Below are positions 25,042 through 37,300 of a stretch of 64,000 nt of DNA, piece by piece (the first letter of the stretch is position 1; each line of letters begins with the position of its first letter). This stretch comes from Brachionus plicatilis (taxonomy: Eukaryota; Rotifera; Eurotatoria; Ploima; Brachionidae), in contig QEOQ01000515.1 in NCBI GenBank assembly GCA_010279815.1, forward strand, positions 277,050-341,049. The letters are read 5' to 3'. Below the pieces are notes generated by a model. That model saw nothing but the letters and a program-made list of their open reading frames with translations, did not search any database and was not told the DNA's origin. Made by a program: the position numbers and the translations under genes.

Positions 25042-25678
25042 AAAGAATTTTATAATATTCCAAAAAAGTATTTATCGATAAAATTTAAAGTTATCAAAAA
25101 AAGTAATGATAGTGATTCAAAAATTCATTTTTTTAAGCACTTAAAAAATTTCAGATCTGTTTTTAAGTCATAAGTCTTAAGTCAAGTAAAGTCAAAAAAA
25201 TCTACACTTTATTGAGTTTATTAAAATGTTTCCCAAATTTGACATAGATTTCATCTATAATTTTCTTAATTATGTAAAATACAAAAAAAAATAAAAACCT
25301 AAAATAATGTCAAATCACCTTTCTCTCTCCTTTTCTTTCTTCTTATTCTATTTTGTACTATTTATTTAAATTTATAAATTAAAACAGTTTGATTTATATT
25401 AAAAATTTATTTAATTTTTAATTTTTAATAAATGAGTGTGTTCACCATGTTCGCATGAAAGACTAATGTCTGCTCTGAACACATTGAAAAAAAAAAAAAA
25501 AAATTCTGAAAGAATTTTATAATATTCCAAAAAAGTATTTATCGATAAAATTTAAAGTAATTTTATTTTATTTCAAAAAAAGTAATGATAGTGATTCAAA
25601 AATTCATTTTTTTAAGCGCTAAAAAATTTCAGAACTGTTTTTAAGTCATTAGTCTTAAGTCAAGTTTAGTCAAAAAAA
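25042..25678. repeat. Pair of direct repeats, about 160 bp each
   Basis: 25042-25200 and 25509-25678 are near-identical in the same orientation (start AAAGAATTTTATAATATTCC; the second copy carries an extra TAATTTTATTTTATTTC). Each ends in a hAT-like terminus, CAGATCTGTTTTTAAGTC at 25152 and CAGAACTGTTTTTAAGTC at 25630. Likely duplicated ends of a TIR element. Confidence 0.75.
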
Positions 25679-26615
25679 TGTCTGAAAAATGTTTTAAGTT
25701 AACTTTAGTTTTTAATTATTTTAATTTAATTTTGAAATTAAGATGAAAAAAAATGTAACACCATCTATAATGACGTTTCCTAGTTACATTAATAAGAGAA
25801 ATTTTTTGTGGTTACAAAAAGTTACTCTTTATGAATAAGATAAATCCATCGCTTAGCTGCCCGAACTAAATTAATAATTTTTAAAGTCTTTATAAAATTT
25901 TATTATAGATATATTACATCAGCTTTACTTTGATTTTATTTTCTTAATTTGAGACTCAAGTTTCAAATTCACGTAAAATATTGTAAATTTTAGTAGATTT
26001 AACAAAGTAAAAAAGAAAAATTTGACAGATTTAAAGTGAAATAAGCTATTTTCAGTATTTAATGAAAATTGTTATAATAAGAACGATGGTCAGAATTTTT
26101 TTTATTTTTTGAAATCAATATTTTTTTATATTTTGTAAATTTTTGTGTTGAAAAAATGATCAAAAAAATTTTCCCAAATTTTCAGAGAATTCAATTTTTT
26201 AAGATTTTTTAAAATCTTTTAATAGTGTTAAAAAATGGAATTTTATTTGTTATATGTGTTTAAAAAATTTATTTATATATCCAATTTCGTAGCTTTTCAA
26301 ATACTTTATTCATTATCCAAAATACAATTATAATTTATTTACTTGCTGAGGCGAGCTTCATTAAGAAAGAAAAAAGAAAATCAAAAAAGAAAAAATCAAA
26401 AAATGTTGAAAAAATATAGGATAGAAAGATAAATTGGATAAATGCAACGATTTATCAGAAATAATAAATATACATTTGAATATCAATTTTTTACTTCGTC
26501 AAATTTGTTCAATGCATTTATAAAATTTTGTTAATAATTCGAAAAAAACAATTTAAATTTTATTTTAAAATTTATTAATATAAAAAAAAAACAAAAAGAA
26601 ACAATTTGGTAGAAA

Positions 26616-26650
26616 ACGACGCGCTTCGACCGAAAGGCCTTCTTCAGGAT
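26616..26650 (-). ncRNA. Hammerhead-ribozyme-like motif, degenerate
   Basis: The minus strand reads CTGAAGA, then a short stem-loop AGGCC-TTTC-GGTC, then GAAGCGC. This is the layout of a minimal hammerhead (CTGATGA, stem II, GAAA), as carried by Penelope-like elements and retrozymes, with two core bases changed, so it is probably inactive. No reverse transcriptase is visible next to it. Confidence 0.4.
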
Positions 26651-26854
26651 CTAGATGACCGAAAATTACAATTGTTTAATTGATTAATTATAAAAAAGAG
26701 AAAAAAGAAAAAAAATTTTATTTGAATTTTAGAAAAAACTTATTATATTACATTTTTAAGAATAAAAATTATAAAATTCTATCATTATTTGAAATATTAA
26801 AATTTAATTTACAATTTTACAATGAATTTAAGAAAGGGTTAAGGTTCTAATTTT

Positions 26855-27494
26855 CAGAGTTGTTTAAAAGTCCTAAAAAAAGTCCAAGTCCAGACTTATT
26901 GGGGTTGTGAAGTTCGTTTCAATTCGATCTTTTCAATTCAGAAAAACTTGAATAACTTTTTTACTAAAAGAGATCATTTAGTTCTAAAAAATGCTGAATT
27001 ATAAGCAAATTTGCTTAATGCAGTAAAATAAGTCTGCAAAATACTCTGCAATTTTATGCATTTTGCACGCCATTAAAAAGTATTCAAATAAATTGTGCAC
27101 TCACTTTGCAGAGTTTTTGCAGACATATATTTTCGGATTAAGCAAAAATGCTTATACATTAAGCATTTTACAGAAATAAATTATTCCTTATAGTAAATCA
27201 AGTCCGGACTTTAAAATTTAAAAAAAAAAAAAAAAGTCCAAGTCTAGAATTTTTTTTTAAATTTGTTAGATCAGGCTTCATATCAAAAGATTTATATAAT
27301 CTTGGGTTGTCTAATGCAATAGATTTGCCATATATCAGAATTTTCTTGCAATGTTAGCATAAATTTTTTCTTCAGTATTCAAAAATTTAAAGTCTGGATT
27401 TGGACTTTTTTTTTTTAAAAAAAAAATTTAAGTCTTTGGAAAAAACTTTAGAAAAAAAACTTGACTTGAGACTTGTGACTTTTAAACAACTTTG
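26855..27494. mobile_element. Non-autonomous hAT-like element with 8-bp target duplication
   Basis: Termini CAGAGTTGTTTAAAAGTC and its near-perfect complement GACTTTTAAACAACTTTG enclose 640 bp. The perfect 8-bp duplication CTAATTTT lies on both sides (26847-26854 and 27495-27502). A terminal CAG with 8-bp duplications is the hAT signature. The interior has repeated AAGTCCAAGTC-type motifs and TGCAGAGTTTTTGCAGA blocks, and no transposase. Confidence 0.88.
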
Positions 27495-27513
27495 CTAATT
27501 TTATCCAACTTAT

Positions 27514-27781
27514 GGCAAAATGTAATTTATTGTACATTTTTATATTTTTTCATTTTTACATAATAATAAATTCGAAATTAATTAAAAGGGATTTTCAAAA
27601 AATTATCCTTGGTTTTTACATTTAAATTTTTCTAAAACTCTTTTTTAAGTAATTGCGAATTTATTATTACTTTTCTTGAATGAAAATTTTTTTAGATTTT
27701 TTGATTTTGAGATTTTTTTTTCTTCTCTCAAAAATGTAAAAATGTAAAAATATAAAAATATACAATAAATTACATTTTGCC
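27514..27781. repeat. Miniature inverted-repeat element, family A copy 2
   Basis: Same termini as the copy at 717-1012 (GGCAAAATG...CATTTTGCC), with the perfect 8-bp duplication CAACTTAT (27506-27513 and 27782-27789). The left arm is shortened. It inserted only 19 bp from the hAT-like element. Confidence 0.88.
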
Positions 27782-28378
27782 CAACTTATAGATTTTTTTA
27801 TTTAAAATTGGAATTTGAAATTTAATGAATGAATAAATTAATAAAATCGGCTTTAGTTGATTTTCTTATGAAATCATTATCAATATTAGATTTAACTATT
27901 GAAAAAAAAATCTTTGATTCTTGGATTTTTAATAAATTCAGAATGCTTAAAGACAAAATTTTTCATTCAAAATTTTCTAATATCTAATCAATCGAAAGGC
28001 AATAAGAATTAAAACAATTATTTTTTGGATTTTTTTCTTATATTTTTCTGCAAAATGTCAAGTTAATACTGCTCGAGTATTAATTTTAAAGCTAACAAAA
28101 AATTGAAATAAAAAATTAAAAATTTACAAATATTAAATGATAATTTCGACGAATAAAATTTTCAAATTAATAATAATAATAATTACAAAACTTAATGTAA
28201 AATATGGAGAGCTCTTTAATATTTTAACAAGCTCTCTCTCACTCTTTCTCTTTAGTATAGTCGAAAGTCCCCGTGGAGATTTTGTCGACTTGCAAATTTA
28301 ATTCAATAACTCTTTTAATCTTGGTTTGAACATTTTTAAGAATCTAAATCACTGGAACAATTTGCCTGCGCGACTATA

Positions 28379-31300
28379 ATGACATTAAATGACCCCGTTC
28401 AGGTAAGACATCAGCAAAAAAATTTTTTTTTTTTTTTTAAATAGACAAAAAAAATTTTATCTAATTTTTAATAAAAATTTAAAGCAAATTGTGTTGAACT
28501 TTTTGAACCACTTTGCGTACCAGGACGCGATATTTCTTTCCGAAAGGCTCCACTCTGAATGTAAAATAGCTGACTAAAATTCATGCATCCATTTATGCTT
28601 TTACTTAAGACAAAACCGAGGACTCGCTGTACTTGCTGGCACTGAGCTACTATCGTTCTGGCCAAAAATCGCTCCGGGTCTACCACATACTGAAAGAGCG
28701 TCAGCTGAAGTTGGCCAAAAGCCGCTTTCTGCTCGCCAAATGCTGCCTTGACTTGAGCAAATACGGCGAGGCCGAGTCCGTCCTCACCAGCCATCTGAGT
28801 CTGAAGGCGGACGCGTCCAGCTCGGGCGCCAAGTTCAAACTGTACGATGAAATAGTGAAAGAATACGGAAGCGAATACTCGCCCCATGTGCTGCAAATTC
28901 TGGCCAATGTCTACTCAAAAACAGACCGGAGCTCGCAGGCGCTCGAGTTCTACAAGAAAAGCCTGCGACTCAACCCGTTCATGTGGTCGTCGTTTGACTC
29001 GGTGTGCACCATGGGCGAAAAAATCGACCCCGCCAAGTACTTTACGTTCAATTCGGCACTAAACGCCTACAAAAGCCACATACTCGAAACCAATTCTCAG
29101 ATTCAGCACACTCTTAACAATGTAACTAATCAATTGAATGTAAATAATAATGTACAGCAAAATCAATCTCAGAACCAATTTGCCAATGTGCTAAAGCAAC
29201 AAAACGACTTGCAGTATTTGGACCAAAAGTGCAAGCATGATATATCCACAATACTTCGGCTGGTCGAACAGGACCAGCAGACTAAATTTCTAAATTCGTT
29301 CAATAACTCGTCCACTTTTAAAGTAATCTAAATAAATTTTTAAAAAAATTTTTTGCTCAATTTTTTTTTTATTCAGGAAAATGCTTTATCAAACCAGACT
29401 GAGGAACAAACTAGCAGCACTAATCAACCTACTCAAGCCACATCCTCGTCTCAAGCTCAAGCTGCATGTTCATGTCCTGAAATCAAACTTAATCAATCGT
29501 ATGTATTCATAAAATCTTGATTATGTTTTGGAGTTATTTTTTGAAGTTTTAAAATTTTGGCTTCCAAAAAAAATTTTTTTTCTCTCATTTTATGATGCCA
29601 AAATCATCAAATGATTAGTTTTTTTTTTTTTTTTTAAAAATTATGTAAGAAAAAACAAAAAAAAATGAGCAAGTTTGAGGAGAAAAATGGTTTATTTAGA
29701 AAAATTCTACAATTTTAATTTTTTCAAATTGCCTCTGATAAAATAAAATCTAAAATTAAATTTCTTTAAAATTATTTAATTAAGGTAATAATTTGCTATT
29801 TAGTTAAAAAATTTTTAACCAAATTTAAATTGGAATTTTCTTTTAATTTTTTTAGTTTAAAAAACTACCAATTTTTTATTTTAAACCAACATTTTATTAA
29901 TTTTATCAAGAATCATACATTATTTGTCGATTAGAATAGTTTTACAGGATATCAAAAACATCACCGAAAAAATCTTTTAACAAAGCCAGAATTTAAGGTT
30001 TTTTTTATGACCAAAAAAATTATTTGCAGACAAGATCAAGATGATGTTTCTGATAAAATAATTTGATCCGTGAATAAAAAAGTTAACAAGCGCTTAATTA
30101 ATTAATTAAAATTATTATGGTTATATAAAATTTTTTGTAAAATAAAGTATTCAAAACAAAAATTTATTTTAGTTGTGTTTTTATTGTCTCTCCATGAATT
30201 AAGTCTTTAAAAAAATTAAAATTTATATTGAAAAAATGAGTGTGTTATGTTTTTTTAAAGTGAGGCTTTGAGCATGAAAATTTAAATTTGATAAAAAGTG
30301 ATTATTACTATTCTTTTAACTTTTTAAAGCCTATCTTATACGCTTTTTAGCGTATAATTACTCAAGAACATTGGTTCAATCGATCATCTCAAAATTATAA
30401 AAAAATTTATTTTTATTTTAAACAAAAATTTTATTTCTAAAGAAATTTTGGTGTACTTTGAACAAAAATTATTAATGACTTAACTGGAATCAAATATATT
30501 AAATTAATTTTTTTTTCCACTTTTTTATAAGTGTGAAAATTTTTTTAAGAAGCAATAAGATTTAAGTTAATTTCAGAAAAGCAAGTAAAAACCTCGAGCT
30601 GTACAGAATGGAACAATTTTTTCTTTTCTATTCAATTTTAGAAAATAAATAGATAAAAATGTTAAAAATTAAATATTTTGATAGAGTTGATCAAGCTGAT
30701 TTTAAAATAAAATAAAATCAACGATTCTTAATGACTCTATTATCTATTATTTTCTTTTAATTTTCTGTTAAGTCAACATAATGGAATATTTTTTCAAACT
30801 AAAGAATAAATTTCTGAATGTCATCAATAAGAAAAATTTCAATATTTTAAGGAAAAATTTTAAAATTTAATTTTTTAAATATTAGGAAATAAATTTGATT
30901 TAATTTTTTTTAAAGACTAAATCAATCTGTGAGCGTAATAAGTCAATCATCAAGTAGTGGCATGACTCTTTTGACGCCAATAACACAACCAAATGTACCC
31001 AATACACTAACACTGGCACCGCCGCAAAAAAAATGCGTTGTCAAACGAATTCCGTCTCACAAGCCACTATTTGGACAAAATACCACAAATAGTCTATCAT
31101 CTAGTAATTCCGGTAAGCATTTTAAATAATTTGCTAATCATCTCGTTTTAAATGCTCAAGTATTTGTTTTTTTTTTAAATACTTTGGCATTAATCGATCT
31201 CCTGCTCAATCCATGATTTATTTTAATTTTTATCTTAAAAATTTGAATTCTTTATTTCATTTTAATAAAATTAAACTTCTGTTTTTCATTTTTGTATTAG

Positions 31301-34300
31301 AGCGTAAAATTAAAAATTCTATTTTTTAATAAATTAATTTCAAGATTTAAATTAATTAACTTAAAAATATAATTTTTATCAGTAATTAAATTAGCTTTTT
31401 TTATTATCAACAATTCATATTTTTTTTAACATTTTGTTGAAATATTTTGACATCTAAAATTAAACTATTTAATTCAAGTTTTAAAAAATATAACTATCTT
31501 TGATTTTATTTTTTTCTTTATAAAAAAGCATTTAACTTTTTAAAATTGTTTAAAAAAAAATATGACTTGACTTTATTTTCATTTTATAACTTTTAAATAA
31601 CCCTGGAAAAAATATCGATTAAATGTATATGTCGTCATCTAAAAGTATTAATTGTCATTTAGGATATTAAATCACAAATAACCCAAAAGTATTAAAGGAT
31701 ATTTCTAATTAAATCTTAAAAGTATTATTTTTTTTTGGCGTAAAAGTTGTCTCAAAGAACTTAACTTGATGTAATTTTAGTCTTTTATTTGTGTCATTTA
31801 TTGGTATTATTATTTTTTATTTTATTAAACGCCTTAAAAGCGATGTAAAGAAAAAAATTAATAAAAATATATAAAAAAAATAGCTTATAAGCTTGAGGCT
31901 AGTTGTTCTACAACTCCTATGGATTCTGTATCTTGGTCAAATTAAGTTTCCTTTCAAAAGCTTGATTGTATTTAAGTTCGTTTTACTAGGTTTTATATTT
32001 TCGATCGTAAAAAAGATACATTAATATTAATTGTCAATAACAATAATTAACAGGAATAAATTTTAATTTCAATAGGACTATCCCGAACGGCTTATCGCCT
32101 TCTTTTCAGTCCTCATGTAGTATAAAAATAGAAAATTTAAAAATAGTAATTAGGTTTTATATAAAAATGATGTATACAATTCATGTTGAGCTATCGTTTT
32201 CATAAATTTAATGAATAGTTGGTTTGATCTGTCTTCTATTTATCAATTTTTAGTACTCTATGCATAATATTAATGCTTGTTTTAAGAGGAAAAAATTTTA
32301 TAATTCTTAGAATCCTGTTTTGCATCGTATTATTATTTTCTTGTAGTATTAAAATCGTTTAGTACTAAATTCAAATATAAAGATTTAGATTTAATTTTAA
32401 AATAAGCATTTAGTATTAATTTCTTATTTAAGAATTTAGTACTAGATTACAGTCAATCCATTTCTTACTGTTAAGCTCCACAGTTCTTGAATAATTTTTT
32501 TTTAATTTTCCCAACAAACCATTTTTTTACCCGGTTTAATGTTACACTTTGAAGCCTATGAAAATTTTGAAGCTTATTTAATTTTGAAGTTATTTCATTT
32601 TTAATTTTTGTGCTAAAAGTATTTTTCAAATTTTAATTTTTGTGTTGAGAAGAAATCATTTTGTGCTGAACGTTTTGAAATTGTGTTGAATGGTTATTTT
32701 TTTGTGTTGAAAAGCGAGACTCGATTTTAAGGCTTCTTGAAGTTGAAGATCAATTCAAAATATCTTTTCAATTCAAAGAGTTTATCTTTAGATAACAAAA
32801 TTAATCTTTAAATTTATTTAAATAATTTTAATGTAATATGGTCTAGATGTTATGTAGATTAAAAAATTAAATAATTAAAAAAAATCTTTTCTAAATCGAT
32901 TGATAAAATCGATTTTAATATTTAAATTTTTTATTTTGAAATAGTTGAAATGTTGAAATTTGAAATGAAAGAGTTTATTTTGAAATTTTTTATTTCAAAA
33001 GTATTTGTATTTAGAACTCAAAATTAAGATAAAACATTAAAAAATAAATTTAAAATATTAAAATTCCAAATAAGTAATAAAATAAAAAGATCGATCTTTT
33101 TTACAAATATTTTTGGAATAATTTTTTTTGATTTTTTAAATCTACATAACATTTTAAGCATTTTACATTAGAAATTTTACAATTAATTCAAAGATTAATT
33201 TTAATATCAAATGAAAAAACTCTTTGAATTGAAATGATATATTGAATTGATCATCAACTTCAAGATGCCGATTTTAATTAGACAAAATATTATATGGTCA
33301 GTAAAATAATGTATATTTAATCAGTAAATATACTTCAGTAAATCAATTAAAAAGAAATAGCAAAAATATTTATTTATTCAGTAAATTAATTTAATTTTTT
33401 TAGCAAAAGTATTTTAATCTGCAGTAAAAGTTATTTAGTAAAATAATGTCCATCGATGTTGAATCGCATTTTGTGTTGCTTTATTATAATTTTTATTTCA
33501 ATTGAAAAATGAAAAAATGAATAATAATTTTGTTGAATTAAAAAAAAAAAAAAATTAACATTTCTCTTATATATTTATTTAGAAACCATTAAGGGTCTGT
33601 TAAAACTCAAGATCAATGATCTTCAATTTTCAAGATCAGTGAAATTCAAGATCAGATTTTTCAATTACTGATACTCATTTTAATTACCTGATATTGGTTT
33701 TCAAGATCAAATAATAAGTGTTGCAAAAATTTTTTTTAATTAAAATCAATTAAGAAACAAATAAAAAAAATCTATAAAAATTGAAAAGTTATTTATTTTT
33801 TTTTGGTCTTCCAACTTTTTTTTTTGATTTTAATGTTGTCTTTTGATTAACGATTTCAACTACATGCTGATTAGGTTCAATATTTACATTTGAGATCGCT
33901 TTCAATTCACTAACCGGGAGGATCTTGAAATCTCCATCACTCGATACCGAGTACCAGTAGTACATTTTTAATTTTTTTTTTGAAATGAAAAGAAAAAGAT
34001 AGAGAGAAAATGCAATGCTGAAACAAAATTGATTGTTAAATGTAGCTGTTAATAATTAGTCTGATCTTGAAATTTATTAGTTGATATTGAAATTCAGTAT
34101 CAGAAAATGTTAATTGAATAATTGATCTTGAATTTCACTGATCTTGAAAATTGAAGATCATTGATCTTGAGTTTTAACAGACCCAATTTTTTGTCTTATT
34201 TTATTTTTCTTTTTTTTTTGGTTTATAACTTTACATCGCCTTCAAGGCGTTCATTGAAATAAATAAATAAAATTCAAAATAATAGCAATAATTTCAAAAA

Positions 34301-37300
34301 AATAATTAAATGTTCAGTTAATATAATATTATTAAATCAATAAATCTAATTCAGTAAATTAATTAAAAAGAAATAGCAAAAATATTTACTTATTCAGTAA
34401 ATTTATTGAATTTTAGTTAACTGACAGTAAAATTAATGTTTGATGAGTGCTCTTTTAGCATTTTTGGGGCGTCCAGGCTCACGCACTTCGGACTCCGTTT
34501 CAAAAGTGTCTTGAGGATCGTATATTATTCCGACACCACAAGTTTTCTTATAAACAGGTACCTCGATTTCTTCAGCTTCAACGTCAGTATCATCTCTACG
34601 ATAATAACTTATGCACTGCTCAGATGATGTCGTATTGTTATTATAATTAGCTAAAAAATAATTTTGCTGTAAATAATTTCCTGAATAAAATTTACTGATG
34701 GGATAATCATTTTTACTGAATAAAATATTATATTTACTGAAGCGATAATCATATGTCTTTTAGTTATGGCTTTTTTTCAATTGTGATTTTAGGAAAAGAC
34801 TTTTCGGCATTCAAATAAGGATTGTCTGATCATGTGATCATGACTATGAATCAATTTTATTTCTGTCATAAACCACTAAAATCAGAAAAGAAAATTTTAT
34901 GTGGTTAGAGACGGGGNNNNNNNGGGGGTCTTATAGGCTAGCATTTTTTAACCAATAAAATTAACTTGAAAAACATCAGTAAGACGAAGTTCTCGTATAT
35001 TTGCAGCTCAGACATCAGGCACCCAGAAACCGGTGAAGACAAAAAGCAAGTCGTCATCGGACCAGCCGATGGACGAGTCGTCAGTGGAGAGCCGGGAGAC
35101 GGAGGCAATGGAGCAGCAGAGCGACAAACCGCTCAAGGTCAAGTCGAACAAAAAGCTCAAGCTGAAGAGCAAAAAAAACAAGAGCGAGGACACGGAGCCG
35201 GTGGCGGACGCCGAAGTTAACACGGCGGCCAGCGACCCCACCGAACCGCTCCAATACGAGTGCAAACACTGCAACCTGTTGTCCAATCAGACAAAAAATT
35301 GGCACCTAAACGCCAGTCCGTTTGCGTCGCGCAAAACCAAACTGAACATTTTGTTCGAACAATCAGTGTGCTTGGACAAGATGATGAAGCTGCTTAAGGA
35401 CATGGGCACGGCCGTGCACAGCCTGAAGCAATTCGAGTGCGAGCAGGCGCTCGAGTGCTTCGAGCAGTTGCCCGACTGCCAGCTCAATTCGAGCTTTGTT
35501 CTCGGCCAAATGGCCAAAGCCCACTTTGAACTGCACAACTATTCAAAAGCGGAAAAGTTGTACACCAAACTGAGACGCGAGTATCCGTACCACCTGGACG
35601 GCCTCGAGTACTACAGCACCACTCTGTGGCACCTGCAGAAAGAGATCGCGCTGTCATCGCTGGCCCAGGAGCTGACCGAGTTCGACAAGCTGGCGCCCGA
35701 GACTTGGTGCGTGGTCGGCAACTGCTTCAGCTTGCACAAGGAGCACGACGCGGCCATCAAGTTTTTTCACCGGGCCGCCCAAGTCGACCCCAAGTTCACG
35801 TACGCCTACAATCTGCTCGGCCACGAGTACGTTCTCATCGAAGAGATGGACAAGGGCCTGTCGTCGTTCCGCAAGGCCATCTTTCTCGAGCCAAGACACT
35901 ACAACGCCTGGTACGGCATCAGCATGATTCACTTTAAGCAGGAGAAGTTTTTGCTGTCCGAAAAATATTTGAAAAAAGCGCTGCTCATTAATCCGCACAG
36001 CTCGACGCTCATGGTGCACATAGCGGTCGTGTACCACTCGCTCAAGCAGTCCGACAAGGCCCTGCAGATTTTGGACAGGGCGCTGGTCATCGAGCCCAAG
36101 AACACGCTGTGCAAGTTTCATCGAGCGTCTATTCTGTTCTCGATGGAAGAGTACGAGAAAGCGCTGCAAGAGTACGAAAAGCTCAGGCGCCTCATTCCCA
36201 AGGAATCGCTCATTTACTACATGATTAGCAAGGTGAGTCATTTTTTTGTTGTCCAGTCAACTAAATTTTTACTTGGGTGAAGTTTTGACCCTGGTGACTT
36301 TGAATACCAGTCAATCCTAAAAATTTTCCCGAGGTTTTCATTTTTTACCTATATATTTTTATATATCAGTGAATAGAGAATTTTATCAGCTCTCTAATGA
36401 CACCGAGGTTAAATTTTTACAATGCTCTGTTCAAAAGATATTATCAAAAACATCCAAAAATCGCTAAAATTATATTAAGATCAAAAAAAGGGGTTTTTGT
36501 GAATAAAATGTAATATCTTTTGAATGGAATGAGGCAATGTGAAATTTTAGTACAAAAATTACAGTACAAAAAGTAAAAACGCTATAATTTATTTTCTAAT
36601 TGTGCAAAAATGGATCTATAAAAAGTACAATATTGTACAAATTTTTTGCAACCAAATTCCAGGCTCTGCAAAAACTCTGCAATTTTCTGTAAAATGCACG
36701 CCATTAAAAAATATTTGATTAAAAAATGCAATAAGTTGCAGAGTTTTTGCAGAGCCTGGAATTTGGTTGCAAAAAATTTGTACAATATTGTACTTTTTAT
36801 AGATCCATTTTTGCACAATTAGAAAATAAATTATAGCGTTTTTACTTTTTGTACTGTAATTTTTGTACTAAAATTTCACATTGCCTGGAATTATATTTTT
36901 TTACCAAATTTTGTATGATTATAGTAAATACTCAATTCTACACAAAAAACTATGAATAATATTCTTCATGAAAATTTAAGACACTCCATTACCATTTTAT
37001 AACTAAAAGTGTCTATCTTTACAAATAATAATCCTGTTTCAAAAGTACTTTGACTAAGAAGGTATTTATACACTTTAAAAATAGAAAAATGAATCAAGTT
37101 TAAGTTATTGAGCACTTTAAGATTGGGAAGTCTAATAAGGAAATTACTGAAATTTTGGCTTGTTAAAAGTCAGAAAGAACTGTTTCAAGGTGGACAAAGG
37201 AATTTAGAGATGTCGATTTTTAGGATTGACTGGTATTCAAAGTCACCAGGGTTCCTTGTGATCTGGTTGTCAGATCAACGAAATTTCAAATGTTTTATAT

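Larger units (their letters stand above)
33280..34440. repeat. Direct repeats rich in TCAGTAAA flanking a younger insertion
   Basis: 33290-33400 and 34310-34430 share a block of about 100 bp in the same orientation, around CAGTAAAT..AATTAAAAAGAAATAGC. TCAGTAAA recurs in both, and inverted in 34690-34745. This looks like the subterminal repeats of an older element split by the insertion 33593-34184. Confidence 0.5.

Noticed and set aside
35008..36241. Minus-strand and alternate-frame ORFs in CDC27 exon 6
   Set aside because: High GC lowers stop frequency; the plus-strand frame carries unmistakable TPR sequence.
36616..36818. ORFs within the 151-bp-arm hairpin
   Set aside because: Palindromic repeat DNA; both strands give similar peptides.
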